Below are positions 48,392 to 58,461 of a stretch of 64,000 nucleotides of DNA, piece after piece. Each line of letters begins with the position of its first letter. Position 1 is the stretch's first letter. The DNA comes from Pseudolactococcus insecticola (GTDB lineage: Bacteria; Bacillota; Bacilli; Lactobacillales; Streptococcaceae): NCBI RefSeq assembly GCF_011170065.1, contig NZ_BLLH01000001.1:62001-126000 (forward strand), in the 5' to 3' direction. The position numbers were made by a program, and so were the translations under genes. The notes under the pieces are model-generated. The model saw nothing but the letters and a program-made list of their open reading frames with translations, was not told where the DNA came from and searched no databases.

Positions 48392-48932
48392 TAACTACGA
48401 CAGCTTCACCTATAACCTCGCGCAGTACATCGGCGAGTTCGATACGGTCAAAGTCTTGCGAAATGATGACAAGCATCTCTACGACGAGGCGAGTAGAGCA
48501 GATAAAATCGTCTTCTCACCAGGCCCAGGCTGGCCGGCTGACGCAGGTCAAATGGAAGCCATGATCAAAGATTTCGCAGGTGAAAAACCGATTCTGGGGA
48601 TTTGTCTCGGACACCAAGCTATTGCTGAAGTTTTTGGCGGCAAGTTGGACTTGGCAAAACGGATCATGCATGGCAAAACGTCAATGGCTGAAAGCTTGAA
48701 AGAGACGCCGTTATTGGCAGGCATTTCAAAAACGCATGAAATCATGCGCTATCACTCAATCGTCATCTCAGACATGCCAGCGGACTTTGACATCGTCTCA
48801 AAAACAACAGACGACCATGAAATCATGGCAATTCAATACAAAACACTACCAATATACGGCATGCAATATCACCCAGAAAGTATAGGCACGCCTGATGGCT
48901 TGCGAATGATTGAGAATTTTGTAAACTTATAA
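48375..48932 (+). CDS. trpG: Anthranilate synthase component II (glutamine amidotransferase)
   Basis: This 185-residue class I glutamine amidotransferase supplies ammonia to TrpE. Catalytic Cys is in GICLGHQA, and the His-Glu pair is in MQYHPES near the C-terminus; the start VDNYDSFTYNLAQY is typical. GGAG (48365-48368) lies inside trpE and serves ATG 48375. In some species the same subunit also serves p-aminobenzoate synthase. Confidence 0.97.
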   Translation: MILLVDNYDSFTYNLAQYIGEFDTVKVLRNDDKHLYDEASRADKIVFSPGPGWPADAGQMEAMIKDFAGEKPILGICLGHQAIAEVFGGKLDLAKRIMHGKTSMAESLKETPLLAGISKTHEIMRYHSIVISDMPADFDIVSKTTDDHEIMAIQYKTLPIYGMQYHPESIGTPDGLRMIENFVNL

Positions 48933-48970
48933 GCTGACGTCAGAGAAAAATAGTAGAAAGTGTATCAAAA

Positions 48971-49975
48971 ATGAAAGAAAACCTAGTCAAACTCATGAAC
49001 CGCGAAAACCTCACACGTTATGAGGTCAATCAACTTGCAAACTCGATGTTCAATGGTGAGTTAACCGATTCACAGCTTGCGTCGATTCTTATTGCCCTTG
49101 CCATGAAAGGTGAGACAGTCGATGAAATGGCTGGCATTGTTGATGTGGTGCGCGAAAAAGCGCTGAAAATTCCGACGACGATTACGACCGCCATGGATAA
49201 CTGTGGTACAGGTGGCGACCTGTCATTTTCATTTAACGTATCAACGACGTCTGCCTTTGTGCTTGCGGCTGGTGGCGTGAAAATGGCCAAGCACGGCAAT
49301 CGCTCTATTTCGTCAAAATCAGGATCAGCTGATGTCTTGGAAGCGCTTGGTATCAATCTCTATCACACACCAGAAGAATTGGCAGCCATTTTTGAGCAAA
49401 CCGGCCTTGTCTTTCTATTTGCTCAGCACGTCCACCCTAATATGCGCTATGTCATGCCGGTTCGCCGTGAGCTTGAAGTGCGCACGGTGCTCAATCTCAT
49501 CGGCCCTTTCACAAATCCTGTCAATCTGGATACGCAGTTGCTAGGGACCTCACGTCGTGATTTATTGGTGACGACGGCTGAAGTGCTCAAATCATTGGGA
49601 CGTAGACGTGCCCTCGTCGTAAGTGGCCCAAACAACATGGATGAAGCAAGCCTCGACGGTGTTAATCAGTATGCGCTGCTTGATGAAGCAGGAAACATTA
49701 CGGTGCATGAGTTCGACAATGAAAGTATCGGCATGCCGCGCGTGACGCTACAAGAAATTCGAGGTGGCGAGGGCAAGGAAAATGCGGAAATCCTGAAAAA
49801 TGTCCTAAATAATGTGGCAAGTCCTTTCCTTGAAGTCACGGTTTTGAACGCTGGACTAGGCTTTTTTGCGGCAGGAATTGTTGACACGATTGAAGCAGGC
49901 GTTGCAAAAGCGCGTGACGTCATCGCAAGCGGCGCTGCTGCCAAAAAACTTGCTGAGATGCAGGAGGTTAAATAA
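48971..49975 (+). CDS. trpD: Anthranilate phosphoribosyltransferase
   Basis: This 334-residue enzyme joins anthranilate to PRPP. The PRPP-binding CGTGGDLSFSFNVST motif and the KHGNRSISSKSGSADVLEALG block are intact, as is the TRDLLV-like GTSRRDLLV. It is 38 bases after trpG and directly abuts trpC. Confidence 0.97.
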   Translation: MKENLVKLMNRENLTRYEVNQLANSMFNGELTDSQLASILIALAMKGETVDEMAGIVDVVREKALKIPTTITTAMDNCGTGGDLSFSFNVSTTSAFVLAAGGVKMAKHGNRSISSKSGSADVLEALGINLYHTPEELAAIFEQTGLVFLFAQHVHPNMRYVMPVRRELEVRTVLNLIGPFTNPVNLDTQLLGTSRRDLLVTTAEVLKSLGRRRALVVSGPNNMDEASLDGVNQYALLDEAGNITVHEFDNESIGMPRVTLQEIRGGEGKENAEILKNVLNNVASPFLEVTVLNAGLGFFAAGIVDTIEAGVAKARDVIASGAAAKKLAEMQEVK

Positions 49976-50746
49976 ATGGCAGATTTTTTAGAAAAAATCC
50001 TAGCTGAAAAAGCGTTAGAAGTCGCACAGATGCCAGATGAAACGCCAGGGAAAGTGCGACAAGTTAAGGGATTTGTCACACGATTGAAAGAAAATCCAGA
50101 CCAGCTGCAAGTCATCGGTGAAGTCAAACGTGCCTCACCGTCACTAGGTGCAATCAACTTGGATGTAGACGTGCTTGAACAAGCAAAGAGCTATGAAAAA
50201 GCTGGCGTCTCAGCGATTTCCGTTCTGACGGACCCTGTCTTTTTTAAAGGCAACATTGACGACCTTCGTTTGGTTGCTAAAAACGTTGACATTCCCGTTT
50301 TAAACAAAGATTTCATCATTGACAAAAAGCAGATTGCGCGTGCGGTCAATAGTGGTGCAACGATTGTGCTTTTGATTGTTGCTGCTCTGTCTGAGTCGGA
50401 CTTGAAAGAGCTGTATGACTATGCGGCGTCGCTCGGGCTCGAAGTATTAGTCGAGGTGCACAATGCAGAAGAACTTGCGATTGCGCACAGTATCAATGCT
50501 GAGTTGATCGGTGTTAATAATCGAAACCTCAAAACCTTTGAAGTGGATATTCAAAACAGCCTTGAGCTTGTGCCTTTGCAAAAAAATGATCGTTTTTATA
50601 TCTCAGAGTCAGGCATCAAATCAGCTGTCGAGGCTGATCAAGTCGCCAATGATTTTCGAGCGGTGCTGGTCGGTGAAGCGCTGATGAAAGATGGCAATCC
50701 GATTGTTGCAGCAAAAAACTTACAGGTGGCACGTCATGTGGATTAA
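49976..50746 (+). CDS. trpC: Indole-3-glycerol phosphate synthase
   Basis: This 256-residue TIM-barrel enzyme closes the indole ring. Hallmarks are IGEVKRASPSLGAIN, SVLTDPVFFKG, VLNKDFIIDKKQI, LLIVAALSE, LVEVHNAEEL, IGVNNRNLKTFEVD and ISESGIKS. GGAGG (49963-49967) precedes the ATG, which begins one base after the trpD stop. The end overlaps trpF by 11 bases. It is not fused to trpF, unlike in enteric bacteria. Confidence 0.98.
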   Translation: MADFLEKILAEKALEVAQMPDETPGKVRQVKGFVTRLKENPDQLQVIGEVKRASPSLGAINLDVDVLEQAKSYEKAGVSAISVLTDPVFFKGNIDDLRLVAKNVDIPVLNKDFIIDKKQIARAVNSGATIVLLIVAALSESDLKELYDYAASLGLEVLVEVHNAEELAIAHSINAELIGVNNRNLKTFEVDIQNSLELVPLQKNDRFYISESGIKSAVEADQVANDFRAVLVGEALMKDGNPIVAAKNLQVARHVD

Positions 50747-51341
50747 AATATGTGGCCTATCCACCGAAGAAGCTGTCAAGGAAGCCGTTCGTGATGGTGC
50801 CACACATGTTGGCTTTGTCTTTGCAAAAAGTAAGCGACAGGTCACGCCAGAATATGCCAAATATCTGGCAAAATTTGTCCCGAAAACAATCAAAAAAGTC
50901 GGCTTATTTGTCAATGAAGACCCAGCAACTATAACAGAAATAGTTGAAAAAGTAGGACTTGACATGGTACAATTACATGGACAAGAAAATTCAGAATTTG
51001 CTGACAACTTACCAGTTCCTGTGATTAAAGCATTTGGTATTACAGACGGGAAAATTCCCGATGAGATTGCTGATTTCAAAAATCATATCCTTTTACTTGA
51101 CGCACCACCAGCACAGTTTGCAGGCGGCAGTGGTGCTAGTTTTGACTGGGATAAGGTCGATCTTGCGGCTTTAGATGGCTACCGTTTTTTTGTCGCAGGT
51201 GGTTTGACACCAGACAATGTCGCAACTGCCATCACGATCTTCCAGCCAAATGGTGTAGACGTCAGCTCCGGCGTTGAAACGGACGGTAAAAAAGATTTAG
51301 TAAAGATTGAAAAATTTATTAGCAATAGCTTGAAAGCCTAA
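50736..51341 (+). CDS. trpF: Phosphoribosylanthranilate isomerase
   Basis: This 201-residue TIM-barrel enzyme performs the Amadori rearrangement between TrpD and Trp[12 protein letters not shown] (catalytic Cys), [29 protein letters not shown] and [11 protein letters not shown] (with Gly-rich phosphate site) are intact, then [21 protein letters not shown] (50723-50728) serves ATG 50736, inside the end of trpC. Confidence 0.97.
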   Translation: MWIKICGLSTEEAVKEAVRDGATHVGFVFAKSKRQVTPEYAKYLAKFVPKTIKKVGLFVNEDPATITEIVEKVGLDMVQLHGQENSEFADNLPVPVIKAFGITDGKIPDEIADFKNHILLLDAPPAQFAGGSGASFDWDKVDLAALDGYRFFVAGGLTPDNVATAITIFQPNGVDVSSGVETDGKKDLVKIEKFISNSLKA

Positions 51342-51378
51342 CGAGAAAATCACTGATTTTACAAATAGAAAGAAAAAT

Positions 51379-52578
51379 ATGACTTATAAAAACCCAGATG
51401 ATGCCGGATTTTTCGGTACTTACGGTGGAACATTTGTGCCTGAAACACTGATGTACGCTGTTAAAGAACTCAAAGCAGCTTATGAAGCCAGCAAAACTGA
51501 CCAAGCCTTTCAAGATGAGCTGAATTACTTGTTAAAAGATTATGTTGGGCGTGAAAATCCGCTTTATTTTGCTAAAAATTTAACAGAAAAACTTGGTGGC
51601 GCACGGATTTATTTCAAGCGTGAAGATCTCAACCATACTGGGGCACACAAAATCAACAATGCCCTTGCACAAGTCATGCTAGCTAAGAAAATGGGCAAAA
51701 ATAAGGTCATCGCTGAAACGGGTGCTGGTCAGCATGGTGTTGCAACGGCGACAGCGGCAGCGCTTTTTGGCATGGAATGTAAGATTTATATGGGTGCCGT
51801 AGACGTCAAACGCCAAGAGCTCAATGTCTTTCGCATGCAGTTGCTAGGCGCCGAAGTAGTCTCTGTGACGGACGGATCGAGTGTGCTCAAGGATGCAGTT
51901 AATGCGGCATTGCGTGCCTGGGTTGAAAGCGTGGAGGATACGCATTATATCTTAGGCACTGCAGCTGGACCTGCGCCATTTCCAGAAATGGTGCGTGATT
52001 TTCAGTCGGTCATCGGTCGTGAAGCCAGAGCTCAGATTTTGGAAAAAACAGGTAAATTACCTGCAGCGGTCGTTGCCTGTGTCGGTGGCGGCTCAAATGC
52101 AGCAGGGCTTTTCTATCCCTTTGTCAATGACGCAGACGTTGCAATGATTGGTGTTGAGGCGGCAGGTCGTGGGCTTGACAGCGGTGAAACAGCTGCCTCA
52201 ATCAATCGAGGAACTGATGGCGTGCTCCACGGCAATATCATGCGCCTGTTGCAAGATGAAAATGGTCAGGTAGAAGAAGCGTACAGCATTTCTGCGGGTC
52301 TGGACTATCCTGGTCTTGGCCCTGAACATTGCCACTGGAACGAAACGGGTCGTGCTGAGTACATCTCTGCGACTGACGATGAGGCTTTGGCAGGTTTTAA
52401 AATGCTTTGCGTCACAGAAGGGATCATCCCAGCTTTAGAAAGTTCGCACGCCATTGCAAAGCTCCCTGAACTTGCCAAACGCTACGGCAAAGATGAGTCT
52501 ATCATCGTCTGCCTGAGCGGGCGTGGGGACAAGGATGTGGCGCAAATCAAGGAACGTGCCGAAAAAGGAGAATTCTAA
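51379..52578 (+). CDS. trpB: Tryptophan synthase subunit beta
   Basis: This 399-residue PLP enzyme condenses indole with serine. The PLP lysine is in [13 protein letters not shown], and the family motifs [37 protein letters not shown] and SGRGDKD are present. AGAAAG precedes the ATG. The stop shares one base with the trpA start. Confidence 0.98.
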   Translation: MTYKNPDDAGFFGTYGGTFVPETLMYAVKELKAAYEASKTDQAFQDELNYLLKDYVGRENPLYFAKNLTEKLGGARIYFKREDLNHTGAHKINNALAQVMLAKKMGKNKVIAETGAGQHGVATATAAALFGMECKIYMGAVDVKRQELNVFRMQLLGAEVVSVTDGSSVLKDAVNAALRAWVESVEDTHYILGTAAGPAPFPEMVRDFQSVIGREARAQILEKTGKLPAAVVACVGGGSNAAGLFYPFVNDADVAMIGVEAAGRGLDSGETAASINRGTDGVLHGNIMRLLQDENGQVEEAYSISAGLDYPGLGPEHCHWNETGRAEYISATDDEALAGFKMLCVTEGIIPALESSHAIAKLPELAKRYGKDESIIVCLSGRGDKDVAQIKERAEKGEF

Positions 52579-53351
52579 TGAAAACTTTAGGTCAACATCT
52601 GACAGCGCTCAAAGCTGCCGATAAAACGCTTATCGTGCCCTACATCATGGCTGGCGACCACGAAAAAGGCGTTGCGGGATTGCCTGAAACCATTGAGTTT
52701 TTAGTGGCAAATGGTGCCAGTGCGATTGAAGTCGGGATTCCTTTTTCAGATCCAGTAGCAGATGGCCCTGTGATTGAGCTTGCGGGGATTCGTTCTTTAA
52801 AAAACGGGACAACTTTGACAAATGTGATTGAGACATTAAAAACCGTGACAACAGATGTTCCGCTTGTTATCATGAGCTATTTTAACCCGATTTATAAGTA
52901 TGGAATTGAGAAATTTATCACAGACCTTAAAGAGACAGCGGTAAAAGGTCTGATTTTGCCAGACGTCCCACGTGAGCATGAAAATATGATCACGCCATTT
53001 TTGGCTGATAGCGATATTGCGCTTGTGCCACTTGTAACGTTGACAAGTATTCCTGAGCGGCAGGCTGAGCTTGTGAAAAATGCAGAAGGCTTTATCTATG
53101 CTGTAACGGTCAATGGTGTGACAGGGGCAGGTCATGACTACCGTGCTGACCTAAATCAGCATTTACAGCACCTGTCAGAGCTTTCTGACGCGCCTGTTCT
53201 TGCTGGATTTGGTGTGTCTACGATTGATCATGTCAAGGGATTTCGCAAGGTTGTTGACGGTGTGATTATAGGGTCATACATTGTCAAGGCGCTACATGAA
53301 AAGCGTTCGTCAGAAGTCGCTGACTTTTTGAAACAAGCAAGTGAGGTATAA
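52578..53351 (+). CDS. trpA: Tryptophan synthase subunit alpha
   Basis: This 257-residue TIM-barrel subunit releases indole from indole-3-glycerol phosphate and channels it to TrpB. Catalytic acids lie in [14 protein letters not shown] (catalytic Asp near the middle), with [10 protein letters not shown] at the start and [11 protein letters not shown] and GVIIGSYIV at the phosphate site. AAAGGAG precedes the ATG. It is the last biosynthetic trp gene, and the next gene begins 4 bases after its stop. Confidence 0.97.
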   Translation: MKTLGQHLTALKAADKTLIVPYIMAGDHEKGVAGLPETIEFLVANGASAIEVGIPFSDPVADGPVIELAGIRSLKNGTTLTNVIETLKTVTTDVPLVIMSYFNPIYKYGIEKFITDLKETAVKGLILPDVPREHENMITPFLADSDIALVPLVTLTSIPERQAELVKNAEGFIYAVTVNGVTGAGHDYRADLNQHLQHLSELSDAPVLAGFGVSTIDHVKGFRKVVDGVIIGSYIVKALHEKRSSEVADFLKQASEV

Positions 53352-53355
53352 AAAA

Positions 53356-54438
53356 ATGGTGGATTTAACAGCAGAAGTGAGACCAGGAGCCAACCGCTAC
53401 ATGGCGGGTGCGGGCGTTTTGTTAGATTTGACGGATTATCTGGCAGAGTTTGAGACGGTTGCGGTGATAACGGGGGAAAAGTCTTATGACGTTTTTCAAA
53501 GCTATATGCCTGAAAAATTACCGTATCAGGTTTTTCGCTATGACGGATCGGCAAGTGATGAGGACGCGGCGCGTTTAGCTACGGCCATTGGTCATGCAGA
53601 TGCCGTGGTTGGCATTGGTGGCGGCCGTGTCATGGATACAGCAAAGCTGACAGCAGAAGTTTTGCATAGCGATTTGGTGCTGGTGCCGACGATTATCTCG
53701 AACTGTGCACCCTACACGCCAGTGACTGCGGTATATAACCCTGATCATTCATTTAAGCGTATTGGCGGGCAAATTCGCGCCAGCTTTCTAACGATTGTCG
53801 ATTATCAGTTTTTGTTGCAGACGCCACATGATTATTTTATCGCAGGTATCGGGGATACAGTCGCCAAATGGTACGAGATTGAAGGCTTGACGCGACACCT
53901 TTCTGACGACGAGAAAACAGCTTTTATCAGACTTGGCATTGCCAGTGCACGTGAGATCTTAGCGATTCTACTCGCGAGTTCTGACCAGGCAATAGCAGAT
54001 TTGACGTCGCAAAAGTTGTCAGCAGCATTTGGCAACATCACAGATGCCATTATCGGATTATCAGGGACAGTTGGTGGATTTGCAGGACTTTATGGCAGAA
54101 CAGCTGGCGCGCATGCCGTCCATAATGGCATGACCCTGTTGCCTGAAACACATCCGATATTGCACGGGGCTAAAGTCGCTTATGGCGTTTTGGTCCAGCT
54201 TGCTTATACCAATGACTTTGATGAAATCAGAAAATTATTGCCGTTTTATCAAAAAATCAATCTGCCAATCCGACTATCTCAGCTTGCAATTACAAATACT
54301 GACCGAGGTCATCTGAGAGAGATGGCAACGTTTTCAGCAAGTGATTTTGAAAGTTTTAAACTGCTTGATGAGTCGATTACAGCTGATAAAGTGATGGATG
54401 CTATTGAAAAATTGGCAAAGTTTGTTGAAAATCAATAA
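53356..54438 (+). CDS. Iron-containing alcohol/glycerol dehydrogenase family protein in the trp operon
   Basis: This 360-residue enzyme belongs to the GldA/iron-ADH group. VVGIGGGRVMDTAKLTAE binds the NAD diphosphate; metal ligands are expected at the Asp in GIGDTVAKWYE and two His residues in AHAVHNGMTLLP and ILHGAKVAYG, matching the spacing in glycerol dehydrogenase. The substrate cannot be read. I use ATG 53356, behind GAGG (53343-53346), rather than GTG 53341, which overlaps trpA. It is 4 bases after trpA and before the operon terminator, so it is under the tryptophan T-box. No role in tryptophan synthesis is known for this family. Confidence 0.85.
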   Translation: MVDLTAEVRPGANRYMAGAGVLLDLTDYLAEFETVAVITGEKSYDVFQSYMPEKLPYQVFRYDGSASDEDAARLATAIGHADAVVGIGGGRVMDTAKLTAEVLHSDLVLVPTIISNCAPYTPVTAVYNPDHSFKRIGGQIRASFLTIVDYQFLLQTPHDYFIAGIGDTVAKWYEIEGLTRHLSDDEKTAFIRLGIASAREILAILLASSDQAIADLTSQKLSAAFGNITDAIIGLSGTVGGFAGLYGRTAGAHAVHNGMTLLPETHPILHGAKVAYGVLVQLAYTNDFDEIRKLLPFYQKINLPIRLSQLAITNTDRGHLREMATFSASDFESFKLLDESITADKVMDAIEKLAKFVENQ

Positions 54439-54456
54439 AAAAGAGACAAAAGCTAA

Positions 54457-54497
54457 AAAAGAAAAGTGTTTTCTGACTAAAAACGCTTTTCTTTTTG
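54457..54497 (+). terminator. Intrinsic terminator of the trp operon
   Basis: AAAGAAAAGTGTTTT (54458-54472) pairs with AAAACGCTTTTCTTT (54480-54494) over 15 bases with one T-G pair, then T residues. Confidence 0.9.
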
Positions 54498-54506
54498 AAA
54501 ATAATG

Positions 54507-54515
54507 TGCTAAAAT
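54507..54515 (+). promoter_or_regulatory. Extended -10 promoter of rpsA
   Basis: TGCTAAAAT is an extended -10 (TAAAAT at 54510-54515). The leader is about 63 bases. Confidence 0.65.
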
Positions 54516-54584
54516 AAACATTAGGACTGTATTTATCGTAAAAAGTAGGTATTAGTCAAATTGTTGGAGGAAACTTTTTAAAAA

Positions 54585-55817
54585 ATGAACGAATTTGAAG
54601 AACTATTGAACAGCGTCGGTGACGTTAAAGTCGGTGACGTCGTAAGCGGTGAAATCCTCACTGTTGAAGGCGATCAAGCTACTGTAGCTATCGTTGGTAC
54701 AGGTGTTGAGGGTGTTTTGACGCTTCGCGAACTCACAAACGAACGTGACGCTGATATAAATGACTTCGTCAAAGCTGGCGATGTTCGCGACCTTTTGGTT
54801 GTGAAACAAATCGTCGGTAAAGAATCAGAAGGTGCAAATGTCTACTTGCTTTCTGAAAAACGTCTTGCTGCACGTAAAGCATTCACTGAGCTTGAAGGTA
54901 AAGAAGGCGAAGTTGTCACTGTTAAAGTTGCAAAAGACGTTAAAGGTGGCTTGTCTGTAGATTTCAACGGTGTTCGTGGCTTCATCCCAGCATCTATGAT
55001 TGATACTTACTTTGTCCGTGACACTAAGAAATTTGTCGGTGAAGAATTTGATGCGAAAATCATCGAAGTCAATGCTGCTGACAAACGTTTCATCTTGAGC
55101 CGTCGTGCTGTTGTTGAAGAAGCGTCTAAAGCACAACGTGCTGAGGCTTTTGCTAACTTGCATGAAGGTGATATCGTAGAAGGAACTGTTGCACGTACAA
55201 CTGACTTCGGTGCTTTCATCAACCTTGGCGGTGTTGACGGACTTGTTCACGTGACAGAATTGTCGCACGGACGTGTTAAAAAACCTAGTGATGTTGTTAA
55301 AGTTGGCGAAACTGTTCAAGTTAAAGTCTTGAAAGTTGACGAAGAAGCTGGTCGTGTTTCACTTTCTCTTAAAGCAACACAGCCTGGCCCTTGGGATGAC
55401 ATTGAAGAAAAAGCACCAGTTGGATCTGTCCTTGATGGTACTGTTAAACGTATCACTGACTTTGGTGCATTCGTTGAAATCTTCCCAGGTGTTGAAGGTC
55501 TGGTTCACATTTCTCAAATCTCTTGGGAACGTGTTGAAAATGCTAAAGATGTCTTGTCAGTTGGTCAAGCCGTACAAGTTAAAGTACTTGACGTAAAACC
55601 TGCTGAAGAACGCATTTCATTGTCTATCAAAGCCCTTACTGAAGCACCTGCACGTAAAGAACGTTCAAACGACTCAGATAACGGTGGACAACGTCGCGAT
55701 TCTAAACCACGTGCACCACGTCGTAACGCAAAACCTGAATACACACTTCCGGAAACACAAGAAGGCTTCTCACTTGCTGATTTCTTGGGTGACGATTTCG
55801 ATATCAATAACTTTTAA
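54585..55817 (+). CDS. rpsA: 30S ribosomal protein S1 (four S1 domains)
   Basis: This 410-residue protein has four S1 OB-fold repeats (roughly residues 16-90, 105-175, 193-262 and 278-348), with GDIVEGTVARTTDFGAFINLGGVDGLVH and GSVLDGTVKRITDFGAFVEIFPGVEGLVH the clearest. A charged Arg/Asp/Ser-rich linker (350-380) and a short acidic tail LADFLGDDFDINNF end it. Low-GC Gram-positive S1 proteins have four rather than six domains and help mRNA binding. GGAGG lies upstream of the ATG. A terminator follows. Confidence 0.95.
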   Translation: MNEFEELLNSVGDVKVGDVVSGEILTVEGDQATVAIVGTGVEGVLTLRELTNERDADINDFVKAGDVRDLLVVKQIVGKESEGANVYLLSEKRLAARKAFTELEGKEGEVVTVKVAKDVKGGLSVDFNGVRGFIPASMIDTYFVRDTKKFVGEEFDAKIIEVNAADKRFILSRRAVVEEASKAQRAEAFANLHEGDIVEGTVARTTDFGAFINLGGVDGLVHVTELSHGRVKKPSDVVKVGETVQVKVLKVDEEAGRVSLSLKATQPGPWDDIEEKAPVGSVLDGTVKRITDFGAFVEIFPGVEGLVHISQISWERVENAKDVLSVGQAVQVKVLDVKPAEERISLSIKALTEAPARKERSNDSDNGGQRRDSKPRAPRRNAKPEYTLPETQEGFSLADFLGDDFDINNF

Positions 55818-55830
55818 TTGAAATTTTGAA

Positions 55831-55854
55831 GAACGTCCGAAAGGGCGTTTTTTT
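55831..55854 (+). terminator. Intrinsic terminator of rpsA
   Basis: AACGTCC (55832-55838) pairs with GGGCGTT (55843-55849) around a GAAA tetraloop with one T-G pair, followed by T residues that run into the next promoter box. Confidence 0.92.
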
Positions 55855-55862
55855 GTTATAAT
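55854..55862 (+). promoter_or_regulatory. Extended -10 promoter 7 nt before uvrC
   Basis: TGTTATAAT is an extended -10 (TATAAT at 55857-55862) that begins in the rpsA terminator T-run. Only seven bases separate it from the uvrC ATG. Confidence 0.7.
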
Positions 55863-55869
55863 AGGAAGT

Positions 55870-57669
55870 ATGAATGCAACAATCAAAGCGAAGTTAGAAC
55901 TTTTACCTGACAGCCCTGGCTGTTATTTACATAAAGATAAAAACGGGACAATCATCTATGTCGGCAAGGCGAAAAATTTAAAAAATCGCGTGCGGTCGTA
56001 TTTTCGGGGATCACATGATACGAAAACAGAGCTTTTAGTATCAGAAATTGTTGATTTTGAGTATATTGTGACAGAGTCAAATATTGAGGCACTTTTACTT
56101 GAGATTAACTTGATCCAAGAAAACATGCCTAAGTACAATATCATGCTCAAAGATGACAAGTCTTATCCGTTTATCAAAATTACACGCGAAAAATATCCGC
56201 GTTTATTGATTACGCGGCAGGTTAAAAAAGATGGTTCACAGTATTTTGGTCCCTATCCAGATGTCGGTGCTGCAAATGAAATCAAACATTTACTGGATCG
56301 AGTTTTCCCGCTTAGGAAATGTCATATCTTGCCCAATAAAGTCTGCCTTTACTATCATATGCACCAGTGTCTGGCGCCCTGTGTGTTTGACATAGATCCG
56401 AGTGTTTATCGGGGTATGACAGATGAGATTAGCAAATTTTTAAACGGTGGTGAGGATAAGATAGTTAAGGAGCTGGATACCAAGATGCACGCGGCTGCGG
56501 CGGATTTTGAGTTTGAAAAAGCTGCGGAATATCGTGATTTGGTCAAAAGTATCGGCACGTTGCGGACCAAGCAGCGGGTTATGAACCAGGATTTGCAGGA
56601 CCGTGATGTCTTTGGCTATGCGGTGGATAAGGGCTGGATGTGTGTGCAAGTCTTTTTCGTGCGGCAGGGCAAGCTCATTCAGCGGGATGTCAATCTTTTT
56701 CCTTACTATAACGATGCGGATGAGGATTTCTTGACGTATGTGGGTCAGTTTTACAAGGAAAATGAGCACTTTATTCCAAAGGAGATTTTCATTCCTTCTG
56801 ATATTGACCTGGAGTCTGTGAGGGCGCTGACGCAGACTAAAGTGTATCAGCCATCTCGTGGAGAAAAGAAGCAGTTGGTTAATCTTGCAACTAAAAATGC
56901 CCGTGTCAGTTTGCAGCAAAAATTTGACCTAGCTGAAAAATCAATCGAAAAAACGCGTGGTGCCGTGGAAAATCTGGGCAGTATGATGAATATTCCAACA
57001 CCACATCGCATCGAAAGTTTTGATAATTCAAACATTTCAGGGACGAGTCCTGTGAGTGCTATGGTGGTGTTTGTAGATGGTAAACCGTCTAAAAAAGATT
57101 ATCGCAAGTACAAGATCAAGACGGTTGAGGGGCCTGATGACTATGCCAGCATGCGTGAGGTGATTTTGCGACGATATAGTCGTGCCATCAAGGAAGACGG
57201 TATCTTGCCGGATCTGATCATCATGGATGGTGGCGTCGGTCAGATCAATGCTGCCAAGGAAATCTTGGATAGCCTGGGGCTTGATATACCGATTGCGGGT
57301 CTTGCTAAAAATGACAAGCACCAAACGCAAGAGCTGTTATTCGGTGAACCGTTGTCGGTCGTGCCCATGAGCCGTCAGAGTCAAGAATTTTTCTTGATGC
57401 AACGGATTCAAGATGAAGTCCATAGATTTGCCATTACTTTCCACCGTCAGGTGCGCTCGAAAAATTCATTTTCAAGTAAGTTAGACGGCATTGATGGACT
57501 CGGGCCAAAGCGCAAGCAAAAGTTAATGAGAACGTTCAAGTCGCTCACAAACATTCAGGCGGCAACACCGTCAGAAATCCATGAAGCTGGTATCCCCTAT
57601 GACGTAGCTGAGCGAATTATCGCGGTATTAGCAGTAAATCAGATGGACAAAAAAGATGGTGAAAAATAG
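55870..57669 (+). CDS. uvrC: Excinuclease ABC subunit C
   Basis: This 599-residue nuclease makes both incisions around a DNA lesion in UvrABC repair. Domains in order: GIY-YIG endonuclease (about 12-90, [21 protein letters not shown]), the Cys-containing region with CHILPNKVC and CLAPC, a UVR motif ([15 protein letters not shown]), the RNase H-like 5' nuclease domain ([31 protein letters not shown]) and a C-terminal helix-hairpin-helix ([18 protein letters not shown]). An extended -10 ends 7 bases before ATG 55870, with AGGA very close to the start. Confidence 0.97.
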   Translation: MNATIKAKLELLPDSPGCYLHKDKNGTIIYVGKAKNLKNRVRSYFRGSHDTKTELLVSEIVDFEYIVTESNIEALLLEINLIQENMPKYNIMLKDDKSYPFIKITREKYPRLLITRQVKKDGSQYFGPYPDVGAANEIKHLLDRVFPLRKCHILPNKVCLYYHMHQCLAPCVFDIDPSVYRGMTDEISKFLNGGEDKIVKELDTKMHAAAADFEFEKAAEYRDLVKSIGTLRTKQRVMNQDLQDRDVFGYAVDKGWMCVQVFFVRQGKLIQRDVNLFPYYNDADEDFLTYVGQFYKENEHFIPKEIFIPSDIDLESVRALTQTKVYQPSRGEKKQLVNLATKNARVSLQQKFDLAEKSIEKTRGAVENLGSMMNIPTPHRIESFDNSNISGTSPVSAMVVFVDGKPSKKDYRKYKIKTVEGPDDYASMREVILRRYSRAIKEDGILPDLIIMDGGVGQINAAKEILDSLGLDIPIAGLAKNDKHQTQELLFGEPLSVVPMSRQSQEFFLMQRIQDEVHRFAITFHRQVRSKNSFSSKLDGIDGLGPKRKQKLMRTFKSLTNIQAATPSEIHEAGIPYDVAERIIAVLAVNQMDKKDGEK

Positions 57670-57705
57670 AGATAACAGCTGCCCGTTTCATTTTTGGGAA
57701 AAGTT

Positions 57706-57714
57706 TGATAAAAT
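57706..57714 (+). promoter_or_regulatory. Extended -10 promoter of the PH/SHOCT gene and pepV
   Basis: TGATAAAAT is an extended -10 (TAAAAT at 57709-57714), about 48 bases before the TTG start. Confidence 0.55.
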
Positions 57715-57762
57715 GGTAATGAAGTAAAGTTCAAGAAAACAGACATTGAGGGGGTGAGTAAG

Positions 57763-58461
57763 TTGGAGAGACCGCAACTTTGGACGGCAGATGAGATGTA
57801 TCGATTTGCACGGGAAAATAAGCTTGGCTACAACATCTGGGGGGCGTGGCTACAAAAGCTGCATTTTAAGGTGGTGGCTGAGAGTTTGCTTGATGATGAG
57901 TATGCTGTGTCGAGCTTTATCGGGCGGCACACGGATTATGATGATGATGAGGGCAATACAGATGGTACGCAACCAGAGCCTAAGTTCTTCAATACACAAG
58001 GTTTTTATGCCTATATCATTACAAACGAGAATCGCTTGGTCTACGCTCGTTGGCGTCCGTTTTTCCATAAGGTCTCGTCGATTCCGCTCAATGATGTCAA
58101 AAATATCGAGCCTATCACGCATATTATCTGGGGGCATGTTCGTGTTGAGTCGTTAGGAGATAATTTCTCTGTTTTTTGGACGAAAAAGGTCGTTAGACGC
58201 ATTGCCAAACGCATCCAAGAAGGTGTCAGTGACATCAAAAATGGTCAGATGAAACAGTCAGCAGGCTCAGGAAATTTTACAAATGAGGACAACGCTCAAA
58301 ATCAAGACAGGCAATCACAAGATAGAAGTGAAACACGTGTTGTCTACGATACGGCAACCATGTATGAAAAACTCTCTTCAGCTAAACTTTCTATGGAAGA
58401 AGGGTTGATTTCAGAGGCGGATTATAATGATTATAAAGAAAGATTATTGGGAAGAAAATGA
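57763..58461 (+). CDS. PH-like domain protein with C-terminal SHOCT-type motif
   Basis: This 232-residue protein is soluble by composition. The central part (about 85-160, GFYAYIITNENRLVYARWRPFFHKVSSIPLNDVKNIE) resembles a bacterial pleckstrin-homology domain. A Gln/Asn-rich linker (170-200) leads to a short C-terminal motif, MYEKLSSAKLSMEEGLISEADYNDYKERLLGRK, which looks like a SHOCT domain. The function of such proteins is unknown. I start at TTG 57763, behind GAGGGGGTGAG (57748-57757), although GTG 57754 is in frame. The stop overlaps the pepV ATG by 4 bases. Confidence 0.7.
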   Translation: MERPQLWTADEMYRFARENKLGYNIWGAWLQKLHFKVVAESLLDDEYAVSSFIGRHTDYDDDEGNTDGTQPEPKFFNTQGFYAYIITNENRLVYARWRPFFHKVSSIPLNDVKNIEPITHIIWGHVRVESLGDNFSVFWTKKVVRRIAKRIQEGVSDIKNGQMKQSAGSGNFTNEDNAQNQDRQSQDRSETRVVYDTATMYEKLSSAKLSMEEGLISEADYNDYKERLLGRK

